The notes: generated by a model from the letters alone, not told the origin. A stretch of 64,000 bases of DNA from Dipteronia dyeriana (GCA_032871835.1 CM065299.1:31732074-31796073), one strand, 5' to 3'; positions 20,698-32,452 are shown, counted from the stretch's first letter. A program made the numbers and translations.

Positions 20698-21598
20698 TGT
20701 TGACGTCGATTTTTGGGTTGTGTCAGAAAAGCCAACAAGGATTGGATTTCGGCTATTAATTCAAAGAGAAAGAGATTCAAAGAGAGTAACGAAGACACAA
20801 GTTTTACGTGGTAAAACTCCGATGACCGGAGAAACGTCCACCGGTGGTTAAAGGATCAACCAAGCCAAAATCCACTATGAAAATGTGATGTTTACAAGCT
20901 CTCGATCTCTCTTTTTTCTCTCTGTATTTTTCTGTTGCTTGTTGTGTATGTTATATTGCCTAGATATTTTGGAACGAGAGTATGGGTCTATTTATATGCT
21001 TATAGAACCCTAATCTGCTTTGTACAAGTAATACCAGATCTTTGTATTTAATTGTGATTCGGTTACTTGCTTGAGGTTGATTTGTCTTCTTTCCTGTTTC
21101 GGAGTCTCTTATGGAAATCGAATGAGATTCTAGTAGTGCAGTTTTATTTGGACTTGTTTCCTTATAAGAAGGTAGTCTTTGTAGCGAAATCAAGTTGTTT
21201 CCTGATTGAGGATTCTTCTAGCTTAGTATTCTGTTCTCTTTGGGATTCTTCCTGATGGATATCTTCGCGTATTTAATTACTTAATCCGTGTGAATTAAGC
21301 ACCAAATTTCTTGTTCGGGTCGCATTTATCCCGGGTAAGAATAACACTGGTTGGTCCCGAGTAGATCCGTTTGAGCCCGAGTAGAAGATGCTTTTTGGTT
21401 AATCCCGAGTACTTTTAATCGATTCAGAGTAATTTAGTTGATCCCGAGTAGGTCTTGTCGTGCTACTTGTTTACTCGGGTTTTCTTCTCTTTAATGATGC
21501 CTCGTAGGATATTTCCTGAGTGCCAATTTGGGCATCCACCTGGCTATTTTCTCCTTTCTGTCAATGACGTGTATGCTTGGTAAAATTCACATATGACA
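20698..21598 (-). repeat. 5' LTR of Tat copy E
   Basis: A 901 bp LTR on the minus strand, starting TGTCATATGTGAATTTTACC and ending CGACGTCAACA. It aligns with the LTRs of copies A and B in reverse orientation. Its TATA box lies at about 20990-20996 on the minus strand. It abuts a truncated LTR of another Tat family (copy C) at 21599. Confidence 0.9.
20990..20996 (-). promoter_or_regulatory. LTR TATA box, copy E
   Basis: On the minus strand TATAAAT lies at the conserved position, preceded by AGCA. Confidence 0.55.
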
Positions 21599-22080
21599 AG
21601 TCCTAAATGGACTATTCAACTAGAATCCTACGAAGACTCTAGTTCAATACACAAGATCTCCGAAACAGGAAAGAAGACAAAGACGACTTCAACAAGTAAC
21701 TAGTTTTAATTAAACACTATCTCCTTTCTTTATTTGTGTAGAAAGGATTAGGGTTCCATACATATATAAATAGATCCATAATCTTATTGTAAAAGAGACA
21801 TAACGACACATAGATAACAACATATAGAAAAGATACATAGAAAGAGAGATAGACACACCAAATAAAGAGAGATTGAGTGTGTAATCATTATACTATAGTG
21901 AATTTCTTCTCGCCGTCACCGGCAATATTGGATGTTTCCCCACCTTGGGGTTTTACCACGTAAACTCATGTATGCACGTTTTCTTCTCTTTTTTCTATTT
22001 TCTCCATAACATCTTCGACAATTAGCAAAACCTGTTAGACGCGTGATCAATCCTATACAATCTAAAAATCACCATCAGCA
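21599..22080 (+). repeat. 5'-truncated LTR of copy C
   Basis: Aligns with the second half of the copy B LTR (shared CGAAACAGGAAAGAAG, a TATA box, and the GTTTTACCACGTAAA block) and ends ATCACCATCAGCA. The U3 start is missing. Confidence 0.75.
21763..21772 (+). promoter_or_regulatory. LTR TATA box, copy C
   Basis: TATATAAATA at the site equivalent to the TATA boxes of the related LTRs. Confidence 0.55.
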
Positions 22081-22081
22081 A

Positions 22082-22099
22082 CTGGCGCTTGAAGGAAGG
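22082..22099 (+). other. Primer-binding site, copy C
   Basis: CTGGCGCTTGAAGGAAGG, one base after the LTR. The TGGCGC core is intact. Confidence 0.65.
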
Positions 22100-22429
22100 G
22101 GTAGAACTCAACTTCGAGGAACCCTCATGAACAGACCACAAAAGGAATTCTGATGTTGATCAACTACAGTACCCGTAGTAAGAGTTGCGGTCTTGACCAA
22201 TCCAAAGGAAGAATATTGCAAAAATAATACTCAAAGCTTCAAAGTGGAGTTAATACAATGGGTCACATCCATAAAAATCAGGAACCTCTTGGCGACTACA
22301 ACGTAGACAGATGAAACATCGAGATACTCTAGCAAGCAAAAAAAAAGGGTGCTAGTGGGTTGATTATTTTTTTTATTAGCATCAGAATATACGCGAGCAA
22401 ACTTGTAAACAGAGTTTTTTAAAAAAAAA

Positions 22430-22535
22430 GACGGTCGGAAATTATCCTGAGCAAAAGGCCATGATACCCACCGAACCAAGACAGTCATAAATTACCTTGA
22501 GAAAAGAATCGGGACACCGACTGGTCTAACTAAAA
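22430..22535 (+). repeat. Two outlying copies of the copy C ~52 bp repeat
   Basis: Two diverged units containing AAATTATCCTGAGCAAAAGG and AATTACCTTGAG, separated by about 520 bp from the main array at 23060-23425. Confidence 0.7.
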
Positions 22536-23059
22536 AGAAAAAGAAAAAAAAACCTAATCTTCAAGGAGGTAGCTTAGTTGCTTACAGTTTTTGTTTAAGA
22601 TATTTTTAGTTTGCTTTTTATTTTTTAGCTTTTCTAATTATTTTTTATGATTAATTTTCAAATCAATAAATAAAGAAGTCAAGAATGGTGTTCAAATTTT
22701 TAATAATCATCTTTGTTATCAAAGATAAACTCGCAGCGCTAACACCTGTCATGGTGGGTGAAGGTGCCTGAGAGGCTGAGAAGTCGGGGGTTAGAGACCT
22801 GACACATCTGTCGAACTGATTGGGTACATATAGAACACTGTCAGCAATCCAGCCACCTCGAGTTGTCGGTTTTACCGAGAAAATACACTCGGGTACGCGA
22901 TCGGGGATAACATGCAGGTTGTGTTAGTATTTCACTAACGATTCGGCCAAACCCTTATAAACAGACAAAATCGGGAGACGTCCTTAGTGACTTGTTTACA
23001 TGGGAAAAATAGGGGAAAATGGGGCAATGTTCCCAGAACACCTCTTGGCTGAAAACTCA
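22536..23059 (+). other. Leader of copy C between the repeat clusters
   Basis: No gene is seen. It contains the conserved Tat block with ACGATTCGGCCAAACCC and GGGAGACGTCC (about 22937-22985), which in copy B lies after integrase. Confidence 0.6.
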
Positions 23060-23425
23060 AGATGGTTGGAAATTATCCTGAGTGAAAAGTCGAGACACCA
23101 TCCGAATCAAGGCAGTCCGGAATTATCTTGAGCAAAAAGCCAGGACACCGACCGAAAAAAAGAAACGGTCGGGAATTATCCTGAGCGAAAGGCCAGAACA
23201 CCGATCTAATTTAGACAATCGGAAATTATCCTGAGCAGCGAGCCGGGACAGCGACTAGTCTAAAAACAAATGTCGGGAATTATCCTAAGCGAAAGGCCAG
23301 GACACCTACCGAGCCAAGACTGTCGGGAATTATCTTGAGCGAAAATCCAGAACGCCGAGCCAACCAATATAGTTAGGAATTATCCTGAGCAGAGAGCCAG
23401 GACACCAACTGGTCCAGCTATAAGA
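23060..23425 (+). repeat. Degenerate ~52 bp tandem repeat, about seven units
   Basis: Units begin near 23062, 23118, 23170, 23220, 23275, 23325 and 23376. Consensus landmarks are GGAATTATCCTGAGCGAAAG, then GCCAGGACACCGACCGA, then AGAC. Units are 50-55 bp and have diverged, so the array is not recent. Confidence 0.85.
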
Positions 23426-23545
23426 GAGTAAAAAATAGTCCAAGACTGATCAGTTTAATAAGACACTTGATCAGTTTAAAAAAGAACGGTGCAAGGGGGT
23501 GGATTATATATTTGATCAGCATCAAAGTATACACAAAGCAGCAAC

Positions 23546-24110
23546 ATGGAAAACGACAGAGATGAAAGCTAGTCTCCAAATGATGTTGATACCCTACATA
23601 CAGGTAACGATTCTGAGCAGATAAACGTCAACACTGTTGGAGGAAGCCTGCCCTCAGTGACTCCAACTTTAACTGGTCAGGTTGCAATGACCTCCGTAAA
23701 CTCTCCCCCAATAATTTCCTCAGATGCATTCCAACATGTCCAAGAGTCTATACGAAGAGTCGTTGAAGACGCCGCTAGACAGGGAATCAATATAACATCA
23801 ACTGCAAATCTGACATCGCCATATCAACTATCCACACCTATGGTGGCCCGATACCCTAAGGTATGTTCTGAAATAATGGATGTGACCCCATGTGTGCCCC
23901 GTAAGTCTAGCAGAAAAGGATTTGACCACCTTGGAAAGAGGGAGTGACCTCAGATGGGAGATGAAAGAATTATCGGACGGGGGAGGCAAGATCGGCAGTA
24001 AGCCGACTTTGAGTCAGATGAAATCCGTAAAGGTGTTTAGAGGCAGGATCAATCTAGCTCGTCAGATGCCAGTGACCAACCACCCCGCAGAACACTTCAA
24101 TATTAATAAT
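23546..24110 (+). pseudogene. gag: gag N-terminal fragment of copy C
   Basis: From ATG 23546 (MENDRDES, then an early TAG) the frame gives a stretch matching the start of Tat gag: FQHVQESIRRVVEDAARQGI, equivalent to FQEALQQLVTDATREGIDLL in copy E, followed by a Pro-rich and basic part. A stop at about 23945 ends the longest frame, and fragments such as SSSSDASDQPPRR follow in another frame. The capsid core is absent. Confidence 0.65.
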
Positions 24111-24164
24111 ACCATTCTTTCTCCTTTGTTGTTCATACCGAAACAAACAATTAATGTGAATTAG

Positions 24165-24699
24165 ATATCTTGTTGTATGATCGGGATTACTCGGGCCTTG
24201 AGCCGGATCTAGTAACTAGCTAAAACTGAGAGATCTTAGTCATTTGCTAGCTTAAACTGCGTGCATTATACTACACCAAGCTAACTATCTTAGCTATAAC
24301 CAAGTCCTTGCGTATGGCGAGGATCCTTTCATAACTTAATCGCTCGCTTTCTGTCATACGGAATCGAATGACACATCTTTGACCGAACAATCTATGCCTA
24401 GTCAGAGATATCTATTATCTTTAAGTATATGCGCCCTTGTGTTGCATAGCTTAAATCGCATGTTAGTTGTCATGCTGAAATCGAACGGTCTACTTTTGAC
24501 CGAGCTTTTTTATTAACGGTCATAGTCATGAATTGGCTCGAACTATGTGTGTTGCATTACACCAAGTCAATTGACTCAATTGACTCAATTGACTCAATTG
24601 AAACCATATTAACGCGTTCGGTTATGATCGTTTCTTGATTAGTTGTTCATTTGTTAGTCATACTTGGTATGGATACGCCATCCTTAACCAAGTAGCTTT
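24165..24699 (-). other. 3' non-coding region of copy D, distal part
   Basis: No coding capacity. The continuation is found at 26723 after the solo LTR. Contains a 9 bp tandem repeat at 24566-24600. Confidence 0.5.
24566..24600. repeat. Short tandem repeat, 9 bp unit
   Basis: About four copies of the unit TCAATTGAC in a row; the unit is itself near-palindromic (CAATTG). Confidence 0.9.
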
Positions 24700-26717
24700 T
24701 GTTGGGACCCCATTCACCGGTTACGCAGCGGAATTAGGTTTTAAATTTTTTATACATATCATAATCTATATCAGGGACCAGTGAACTTGGGATCGTAATT
24801 ATTTTTCAGAACTAATACATACAATATGTATACACAGGAAATTGTAATTAATAAAATCAGAAGAACATACCAACGTTTGGAGGCTCATTCACTTTACGTT
24901 ATGCTCCTGTTTGAATCAATCTTACCAACGTTTGGAAACTCCTTTACTTTATAATGTGTTCATGTCTGAACCACTCGATCTTCCTCGCTATCTCCCGGAT
25001 CTGGTAACTGCGTGGGCACGTCAAGGTCTCAAAAACTTGAATGGAGGATGTAGAGAAAATTTGAAGAAACTCTTTCTTCAATCTTTGGTGTTATTTTTAA
25101 TGCACACACTTGAACCAAAAAAAATATGTATAAACGCGTGTATCAGTGTATGCATGAAAAATTCTTTCACAAAGAAATTGCACACTCTTTAATTCCTAAT
25201 AGTGGCGTGACTTTTCAAAGAAAAAAATAAAAATAAAATCTTTTTTTTAACTGATCCTTCCACTTTGTGATATATATATCCTATACAAACACTTATATAT
25301 GTGTACCTACCAATTTACATCCAATGCAATCTCTTGTGTTATAATTGATATATATCTTTTAATTATCTTTTTCAAATATATCTAATATATTAAAAGTGAT
25401 AATAAGTATTTAAGTTTAAACTTAAATTCAAATACTTATATAAAAGATTTAGTAAGATAAAATAATCCTATTATTTTATCTTCACCAAAATCCATATATC
25501 AACTAACACCCTCCAATTAATAATTAATTCATAATTCATAATTATCAATATAATTAAATAATCTAATTATTTAATTAATTTAACTATTAACATTCATTAA
25601 TTAAATAATCTCATTATTCAATTAATTCCCGAATATATACGTGTCACTTTTGTAATACAATTAATTGGACAATACAATTAATTGGACAATCCAATTAATT
25701 TACCGTGACCCTTATTACCTAAATCAATCGGGCTAGCAAGGGTACCTAATGAACCCACAGTATTTAGAGCTCCAATAATCCTCGGAATCATTAATTAAAC
25801 TCTTTAATTAATATTCCTTGATTATTAACTCCGGTGTTATTCCACTAAAAACCCGAAGCTGCACTCTCTCAACTGTAGACATTCTTACACAGACCGATAC
25901 AACTCGATATCCATCGATATAGCTATTACATATGGTGTGATCCTCCACAATAGTTCATAATTAGAGCTGGGTCATAATGTCCGTCATACCCCTCTAATTA
26001 CATATATCCTTTAAGTACCATTGATTCTCTAATAGATAATAAATCCTATTTCCTTACGGAATTAGGAGAGCGCTCATATTGTCCAAGCCCTGAATCAACC
26101 CTTAAGGGAACTACCATATACTTCTCACAAGAAAGAGCAGATTCCATTATTGTGTACAAACCTTCCCATCCTTAAGCCAAAATGCAATCCCAACATATGG
26201 AGCATATTGATCGGGAACTTCATCCGACCTCACCCATGGTATATCAAAGACCACGATCTAACCTGAAGGAGTCGATAAGACACTCAGGATTAAGATCACC
26301 CACATATAGTCATCATTAGTTGATATATATAAATCTCATCAATAAACGGATCTTGGTGAGAGATTCATATAGATCGTGGCCCAGTCCTATATAATCACAT
26401 CATACAAGGTGCACGTCTCTTAATTTATGATAGAATCATCCTACATTACGGAATGAACCGCAGCTATAGATTAACCACAAATAAAGTACCCAGCTTTATT
26501 TGCTATCTATGGACTCTTTAGATTGTACGTCTCTTACTGTATCCATCCGTATATAACACTCATATACACAGTTCGAAATTACATCTGGCAATCCAAGATG
26601 TTAATATGTGCACAAATTTATAAAATAAATAACATAACAAGAATGAATTGAACATTTCTTTTTATTTACTTCATAAATCCATTTACAAATTACATGTTTA
26701 GGCAATAAACCCCAACA
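24700..26717. mobile_element. Solo LTR, 2018 bp, with 5 bp target duplication GCTTT
   Basis: It starts TGTTGGGACCCCATTCACC and ends AATAAACCCCAACA, so the ends form TGTTGGG/CCCAACA. Both sides are flanked by GCTTT (24695-24699 and 26718-26722), and the host sequence resumes directly. There is no gag, pol, primer site or second LTR. Two partial copies of the same LTR lie at 30918-31451 (inverted, last ~530 bp) and 32453-32975 (direct, first ~520 bp). An open frame of 93 codons at 24911-25192 resembles nothing recognisable. Ty1/copia or Ty3/gypsy origin is undecided. Confidence 0.85.
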
Positions 26718-26722
26718 GCTTT

Positions 26723-27470
26723 AGCATGACCAGGACTATTTATCAACTTAAACTATATTAAGTTCATCGTCCCAACTCCAACCAAGTAACTATTCATGAT
26801 GGGGTTTGTCGTGACCCCTTTTTAGGCAGCGTCAGGGTAAACCATTTATGTTGGCCCGATCGATTACTGTAACCCTCGACTGATTCGCTAATTTTATTCT
26901 TTTGTCAAGTAGTGTTCTTTTAAAGACAATTTACATGGTATCTATTTTACAGACATTTGTCTTTTATCTATCAACTAAGTCATTGGAACGTCTCCCAATA
27001 GTCTTTTGATCAAGATTCGCTGCAATGAAGTGACTTATATCATACTATCTTTACAAATGCTTAAATTTTTCTAGCAATTGTCTTTAGCATAGCTATTTCA
27101 TTCCCCATTCAACTCTTGGCGCATCTCATCAGATCCTTATAGCCTGAAGGCACCCTAATAGTGTTACATTACACCCAATTAGTTCCGGTGAGTGTACACT
27201 GCCTTTACAGCATGTGTTTTGGCCCTCTCACTGGGCCTCCTGGGTACTCTTATCAAGACTGAGAGATTTCTAGCTGCCTCGGGATTGCTTTTGTAAACGA
27301 AAGAAAATTTAGATCACTTTTCTTGAATTTTTAAAATCTTTCCCTTAAAGGGATTTTTATTGAATGCTAAAAACAAACATCAACAGATTAGCAAACAAGG
27401 CAAACTCTTTTTTAAGCTAAACTAGGAAAACTTATTCAAAAGAAAAAGGTATTAAAAATGAGAAACCCAT
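26723..27470 (-). other. 3' non-coding region of copy D, proximal part
   Basis: No gene supported. Begins right after the duplicated GCTTT of the solo LTR and runs to the integrase end. Confidence 0.5.
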
Positions 27471-28700
27471 TGAGGTAGAACATCTTTAGGTACTGAGCAT
27501 TGTATGGCCTGAGTAGATGTCCCCCCTCTGGTCTGGCAAGACGGTATGCTCAATGACCGGCCAATCCGATCACTTGGTATTGTCCTTCCCATTTATCTGT
27601 CAGCGATCCATTTGATTTCTTCCTTGTATTGGGTGACACCCTCCTCAGTAGATCTTCGAGTTTGAATCTCCTGACTCGGACATGTGAGTTGTAATACTTG
27701 GCTACCTTTTTACTGATAGGCAATATTTCTTATCCTCAACAGGTTCTTTTTCTCCTCCGAATGGTCTAGATTCTTTCCAACATTTCCATATTTATCTCGG
27801 GATGAAAGAGTTATACCCTTAGTGAATTATGAATAACTTCAACTGGGATTACTGCCTCAATCTCGAAAGCTAGTGAATAGGAGGTCTCTCCTGTTGAAGT
27901 CTTTTCAGCGGTCTGGTACACCCACAAGACTTCGTATAGCTTGTCTGCCCAATTTTCTTTCCTAGCAACGAAATTTACCTTTATAGTATGCTTAATTATC
28001 TTTTTTACTGCTTTCGTCTGACCATTGGCATGGTGTGGCATAATAATTCTTTTTAAAGAAGCCCAGACACATGTTTTTGAAGTTGTCACTGACGAACTGG
28101 CTTCCTTTGTCTGAGATTATTGTATCCAAGATTTAAAATCGGTAACTGAAATTCTTCTTCATGAAACTGGTCGTGTTAGCTTCAATTATATGCATCAGTG
28201 CTTCTACCTCTACCCATTTTTTGTGAAGTAATCTATAGTCACAATGGTGTGCTTTGCTCTTTTTTTAGTTATTGTCGGCATTGGGCCAATCAGATAACGG
28301 CCATGGTGATGTCAAGTTCTTCAGCTACTCGGAAAGCCTCTTGATGTCATTGGCGACCCTCTGACAGCTACCACACTGTTTCGTGACTGCCTTAACGGCT
28401 TAGATTAGAGTCGGCCGGAAGAAGCCCTGTCTTAGAGTCTTGTGTGCTAAGCTTTTACCCCCTGAGTGATTCCCACACACACCTCTGTGGATACTTTCTA
28501 ATATCTATTTACCTTCTGTCAGGCAAACACACTTCTGTAAAACCTTTGAAAATCCTCTTATGTATAATTCTCCTCTGACTATTGAGTATCTGGTGGCTCT
28601 GCATTTAAGGCGTTTTGCTTCAGTCACCTCTGCTATGAGCTTTCTATCATATAGATATTCCCTGATCGGGGTTATCCAGGTGGCCTGCTTTTCTTCGATC
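27471..28700 (-). pseudogene. pol: Integrase of copy D, degenerate
   Basis: Minus-strand pieces match the copy B integrase: the N-terminal part (RGELYIRGFSKVLQKCV, 28702-28505), fragments of the core, the stretch ending VLWVYQTAEKTSTGETSY (27811-28089), and the C-terminus GHLLRPYNAQYLKMFYL-like near 27475-27530. The catalytic Glu in GQVEAVN of copy B is Lys here (GQTKAVK). Stops are frequent. Dead copy. Confidence 0.75.
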
Positions 28701-28957
28701 ACTCATACTTTTGATATTTCCTCTTCATCTTCGCTGCTCAGTCTTTTAAGATGAGCAATTCGAATAGTATTTTACCGTATGATGATAGTTATTGATGCCC
28801 ATTTCGATAAAGAGTCTGCCTTCTCATTCTTTTCCTTCGGGATCTGAGTAATCCTATAGGCCTTGAACCTCCCGAGAAATATCCTAGCTATCCCTAGATA
28901 AGCAGCCATGTTGATGTCCTTGGCCTGATATTTATCCTAGATATGATTCACCACTAT

Positions 28958-29584
28958 TTACGAGTCATTGGATATCTCCAGCTCATCCTCCCCCAGTACC
29001 GTGCAAACCCTAAGTCCTGCCAAAAGTGCCTGATATTCGGCCATATTGTTAGTGGCTTTAAAGTCAAACCGTATGACACACTCTACTTGATCACCTTCCA
29101 TAGTGGATATCACTATTTCGACCCTACTGCCATACGTGTTTGATGATCTATCTATGAGTAGTTTCCAAATAAATTCTTCCTTCTCTTTCAGCATCTTGAT
29201 TACCTCACCGTTTGGTTCAGTGAACTCAGTGATCAGATCGGTTATAACTTGCCCCTTTATTGCAGCTCTTGGTAGATATGCTATGTGGAACTCACTCAAC
29301 TCCATTGTCCATTTATTTAACCTCCCAAACACCTCGGGTTTTGACAGAATCTGCATTAGTGGGCAGTCCATGTAAGCCTTGATCTTGTGAGATTGAAAAT
29401 AAGGTTTTAGCTTTCTTGTTGTTGTTACTAGTGCTAATTCCATCTGTTCGGCTGGCGAGTATCTTGTTTCTACTGGTAGTAAAGCCCTGCTTGTGTAATA
29501 CACCAGCTTTTGTGCTCTCTCGTCCAACCTGACCAACACTGACTCCGTTATCACATCAGTGGCCGACATGTATAGGTAGAGCAC
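28958..29584 (-). pseudogene. pol: RNase H and archaeal-type RNase H of copy D
   Basis: A 208-codon minus-strand frame runs through the RT RNase H (RLDERAQKLVYYTSRALLPV, RLNKWTMELSEFHIAYLPRA) into the second RNase H (FKATNNMAEYQALLAGLRV). In the second domain the first active-site Asp is present in LLIDRSSNTYG although Gly has become Arg. This is the longest frame left in copy D. Confidence 0.8.
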
Positions 29585-29737
29585 TTCTCCTTCCAGGGGT
29601 TTAGATATGATTAGTGTTTTACCTAGGTATTCTTTGATTTTTTAGAATGCTTGCTCACACTTATCATTCCACTCTCCCTTGCCCTTCTTGATTGCTCTAA
29701 AAAAGGGCAAGCATTTATCTGTTGACTTGCAAATGAA

Positions 29738-30600
29738 TCAATTCAGAGATGCTAAGGAGCCCGTTAGCCTTTGGATTTCCTTCAGAGTTTTCCAGGACCT
29801 CATCTCCTCCAATGTTTTTATTTTTTCTGGATTTTCTTCAATTTCCTTCTGATGAACTTGGAAACTAAGGAATCTCTCCGAAGGCACCCCGGAAACACAT
29901 TTCTTTGGATTGAGCTTCATGTTAAACTTTCTTAGAACCCCGAATGTCTCTCTGAGATCTTCTACATGTTTTTCAGATTTTGTGCTCTTTGTCAGCATAT
30001 CATCTATGTACACCTCCATGTTTCTACCGATCTGTCATGTGAACATCTTGTTTACCAATCAGTGGTAGGTCACCCTAACATTCTTGAGACCAAAAGGCAT
30101 AACTTTATAACAGTATAACCCCTAATCAGTTATGAATGAGGTTTTGTCTCCATCAGGTTCAAACATTCGGATCTGGTTGTAACCCGAGTAAGCGTCCATG
30201 AAGCTCAATAATTCTTGATTTGTTGTTGCATCTACTAGCTAGTAGATCCAGGGTAAAGGGAAGTTATCTTTTGGACATGCTTTATTGAGGTCAATAAAGT
30301 CTACACACATCCTCCACTGGTCGTTCTTCTTCATTTCTAGCACCACACTGGCAACCCACTCGGGGTATTACACCTCATTTATGGATCTTGCTGCCAATAG
30401 TTTCGCTACCTTCTTTGATTGCACTGCTTCTCTTCGGGTTAAACTGCATTCTCTTCTAGATAACAGGTTTTCGATCAGGATCAACCTCTAAGTAGTGGGA
30501 AATGATCTTTGGATCGATCCCGAGCATATCTTCATGTTTCCATGCAAATACGTACTTCTACTTCTTTAACAGGCTAACTATTCCATCCCAAATCTCCCTC
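29738..30600 (-). pseudogene. pol: Reverse transcriptase of copy D, degenerate
   Basis: The frame at 30019-29738 opens with MEVYIDDMLTKSTKSEKHVE, carrying the YIDD catalytic box, and continues through the thumb (LRKFNMKLNPKKCVSGVPSE) and LTGSLASLN. Upstream (30600-30020) weak matches to the fingers and palm, including a MDAYSGYNQI-like stretch near 30180, are split by stops and shifts. Confidence 0.75.
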
Positions 30601-31690
30601 GTCAACTAGGCCCCAAGTTTTATGGTCTGTTCGGGGCACCCTTCATCAATTGCGACTTCCACAGTCGGTTCATCTTCTTATGCCTTCTCATCTTCCAGAG
30701 ATACCTCTCATGGGTCCATGTCGAATCGGGTAGGCGTTTCTGTTGCTACGTCTCCTTCATCCACCTTCGGGTCTTCCTCATCTCTTTGGATATCTATTTG
30801 CATTACATCTGGTTCTGTTTTTTTCTTGTGTACAGCTAGATTGGCCTTTCTCGCCCATTATTGAGAGCTTTTCATAGTACCTACCCCAGCTTCTTTCGGG
30901 AACTTCACAGTCAAGACTGTTGGGGTTTATACCCTAAAGATGTAATTTGTAAATGGATTTATGAAATAAAAAAATTCAATTCATTCTTGTTGTGTTGTTT
31001 ATTTTATAACTTGTGCATATATTTAACATCCAAGATTGCCGGATATAATCTTGAATTATGTATATGAATGTCATATACATATGGATAAAGTAAAAGACGT
31101 GCAATCTAAAGAGTCAATAGATAGAAAATAAAGCTAGGTACTTTATTTGTGGTTAATATACAATTGTTGTTCATTCCATAGTGTACGATGATCCTATCCT
31201 GGATCATTCATATAGAGATATGAGAATAGAGACATCTTGTATGATGTGATCAAATAGGACTGGACCATGATCTATATGAATCTCTCACCAAGATTTGTTT
31301 ACTAATGAGATTCATATATATCAACTAATGATGACTATATATGGGTGATCTTAATCTTGAGTGTCTTATCAGCTCCTTCAGGTTAGATCGTGATCTTTTA
31401 TATATCATGGGTGAGGTCGGATGCAGTTCCTGATCAATATGCTCTTTATGTTTTCTGCTCCCCAAAAATCTCTCAATAGGACTTTGAGCGGCTGAAGGTC
31501 TTTTTTTTACAAACCGAACTGGTCGAATACTTCCACACTCAAGAAATTAGTTGAGCTCCGATTGTCAATCAACACTCTTCTCACTTCTCTGTGACCCACG
31601 CGAACCGACATAACAATCGTGTTGTTTGGTTTCACCTCCGACCCATGTATGTTTGCCTCGGTGAAGACTATCGAGTCTCATCCTTACTTG
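30600..31690 (-). pseudogene. pol: Protease of copy D, interrupted by an LTR fragment
   Basis: Upstream of the insertion the minus strand gives RRVLIDNRSSTNFLSVEVFD (retropepsin site, Gly replaced by Arg) at about 31600-31540. Downstream of it the frame resumes with VKFPKEAGVGTMKSSQ-like sequence at 30917. About 55 residues of the protease present in copy B are missing between, replaced by 30918-31451. Confidence 0.7.
30918..31451 (-). mobile_element. Partial LTR, same family as the solo LTR, inverted
   Basis: Starts TGTTGGGGTTTATACCC and is the reverse complement of about 26183-26717, the last ~530 bp of the solo LTR. The outer terminus is intact and the inner edge (near 31451) is truncated. 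Confidence 0.85.
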
Positions 31691-31699
31691 AACTTTTAC

Positions 31700-32452
31700 T
31701 AATTGGTGCCCAATAGATTTACTTCTAGATTCCTTTGACCATCTATGTCTTCTCTAACCTCAGTAATTCTCTCCCAACTGTTATCCTAGTGTTTGGCCCA
31801 CCAAAGATGATGTTGATCGCCCCACTATCTGAATTTCTTCTAAGGCTCATTTGGCCTTCATCGCGTTCTTCTTTCAGGGTGTCCTTACATTTTTCATCCC
31901 TACTTATAAGGACCATATCCTTTAGATGCCCTTCTGTAATCAGCTTCTTGATGCAGTCCTTCAACTGGTAACACTTAGAGGCTTCATGGCAATTTTTCTA
32001 GCGAAATCTGCAGTATTTGGTAGTGTCTCTCCTAGCAAAGCTCGATTGTCTCGGGGTTTTTTTATACATATTCTTATCTTCTATCACATTCAATATTTCC
32101 TCCTGTCTCTTGGCTAATAGGGTGTAACTAGTGTATTGCCTTTTGAAGTGTTTGCCACCCTTATCATCATCATTGCATCCATCATTAGCCTTTGTCCCAT
32201 TGCCTTTCTGGTCCCTTTACCACTATTCTTCGAGTTGCCGTCTTTGGGTTTTTGGATGCTCTCCCACATGGGCTATATGTTCCTCCTCCGCCATAGTGTA
32301 TCCTCTGACATAGTTTACCATGCTTTAATACATGGTAGACCCCAATCTATCTCAAGCTTAGCGTCAAGTGGCTATGCTGCATCGTATTAATAAATGCGGA
32401 TACTACTGCATCATCATTGAGATCCTGTACCTTCGACACTTCTTGCGAGAAC
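31700..32452 (-). pseudogene. gag: gag C-terminal part of copy D
   Basis: Minus-strand fragments match gag: a capsid end (DAVVSAFINTM-like, near 32430-32390), a Lys/Arg-rich linker, the zinc-knuckle region near 32010-31960, and LKEERDEGQMSLRRNSDS in the frame at 31964-31743 ending with FGGPNTRITVGREL (copy B: FGGPSTGKSNREL). The N-terminal gag is lost at the LTR fragment starting at 32453. Confidence 0.7.

Larger units (their letters stand above)
17642..21598 (-). mobile_element. Tat-type retrotransposon copy E, internally deleted and 3'-truncated
   Basis: Minus-oriented relative of copy B. From right to left: 5' LTR (21598-20698), primer-binding site, gag (20652 to about 19000), protease (about 18800-18165), a deletion, then only the last ~35 residues of integrase (ending 17988) and about 340 bp of post-integrase sequence. 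At about 17641 it meets copy B tail to tail. RT, both RNase H domains and most of integrase are missing. The gag is better preserved than in copy B. Confidence 0.85.
21599..24164 (+). mobile_element. Tat-type retrotransposon copy C (second family), 5' part
   Basis: Contains the 3' half of an LTR (21599-22080), a primer-binding site, a 1.4 kb leader with tandem repeats, and a gag fragment. The LTR and gag resemble those of copies A, B and E only distantly, so it is a separate family of the same lineage. The left end is cut by copy E's LTR; the right end fades near 24110-24165 where minus-strand Tat sequence (copy D) begins. Confidence 0.7.
24165..32452 (-). mobile_element. Decayed minus-strand Tat retrotransposon copy D
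   Basis: On the minus strand gag (32452 to about 31700), protease, RT, RNase H, archaeal RNase H and integrase (ending near 27470) follow in Tat order, then non-coding 3' region that includes a GGGAGACGT block near 26990-27030. Two LTRs of another element interrupt it: a solo LTR at 24700-26717 and a partial LTR at 30918-31451. Both LTRs of copy D itself are missing. Stops and frameshifts are far denser than in copy B, so it is older. The left boundary near 24165 is approximate. Confidence 0.7.

Noticed and set aside
9310..21598. One giant palindromic retrotransposon made in a single event
   Set aside because: The two halves differ in many positions, one has a 3 kb deletion, the flanking 5 bp do not match, and the centre is not symmetric. 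Two separate copies joined later fit better.
24566..24600. Short repeat cluster as a CRISPR-like array
   Set aside because: The units are 9 bp with no spacers, and the genome is a plant's.
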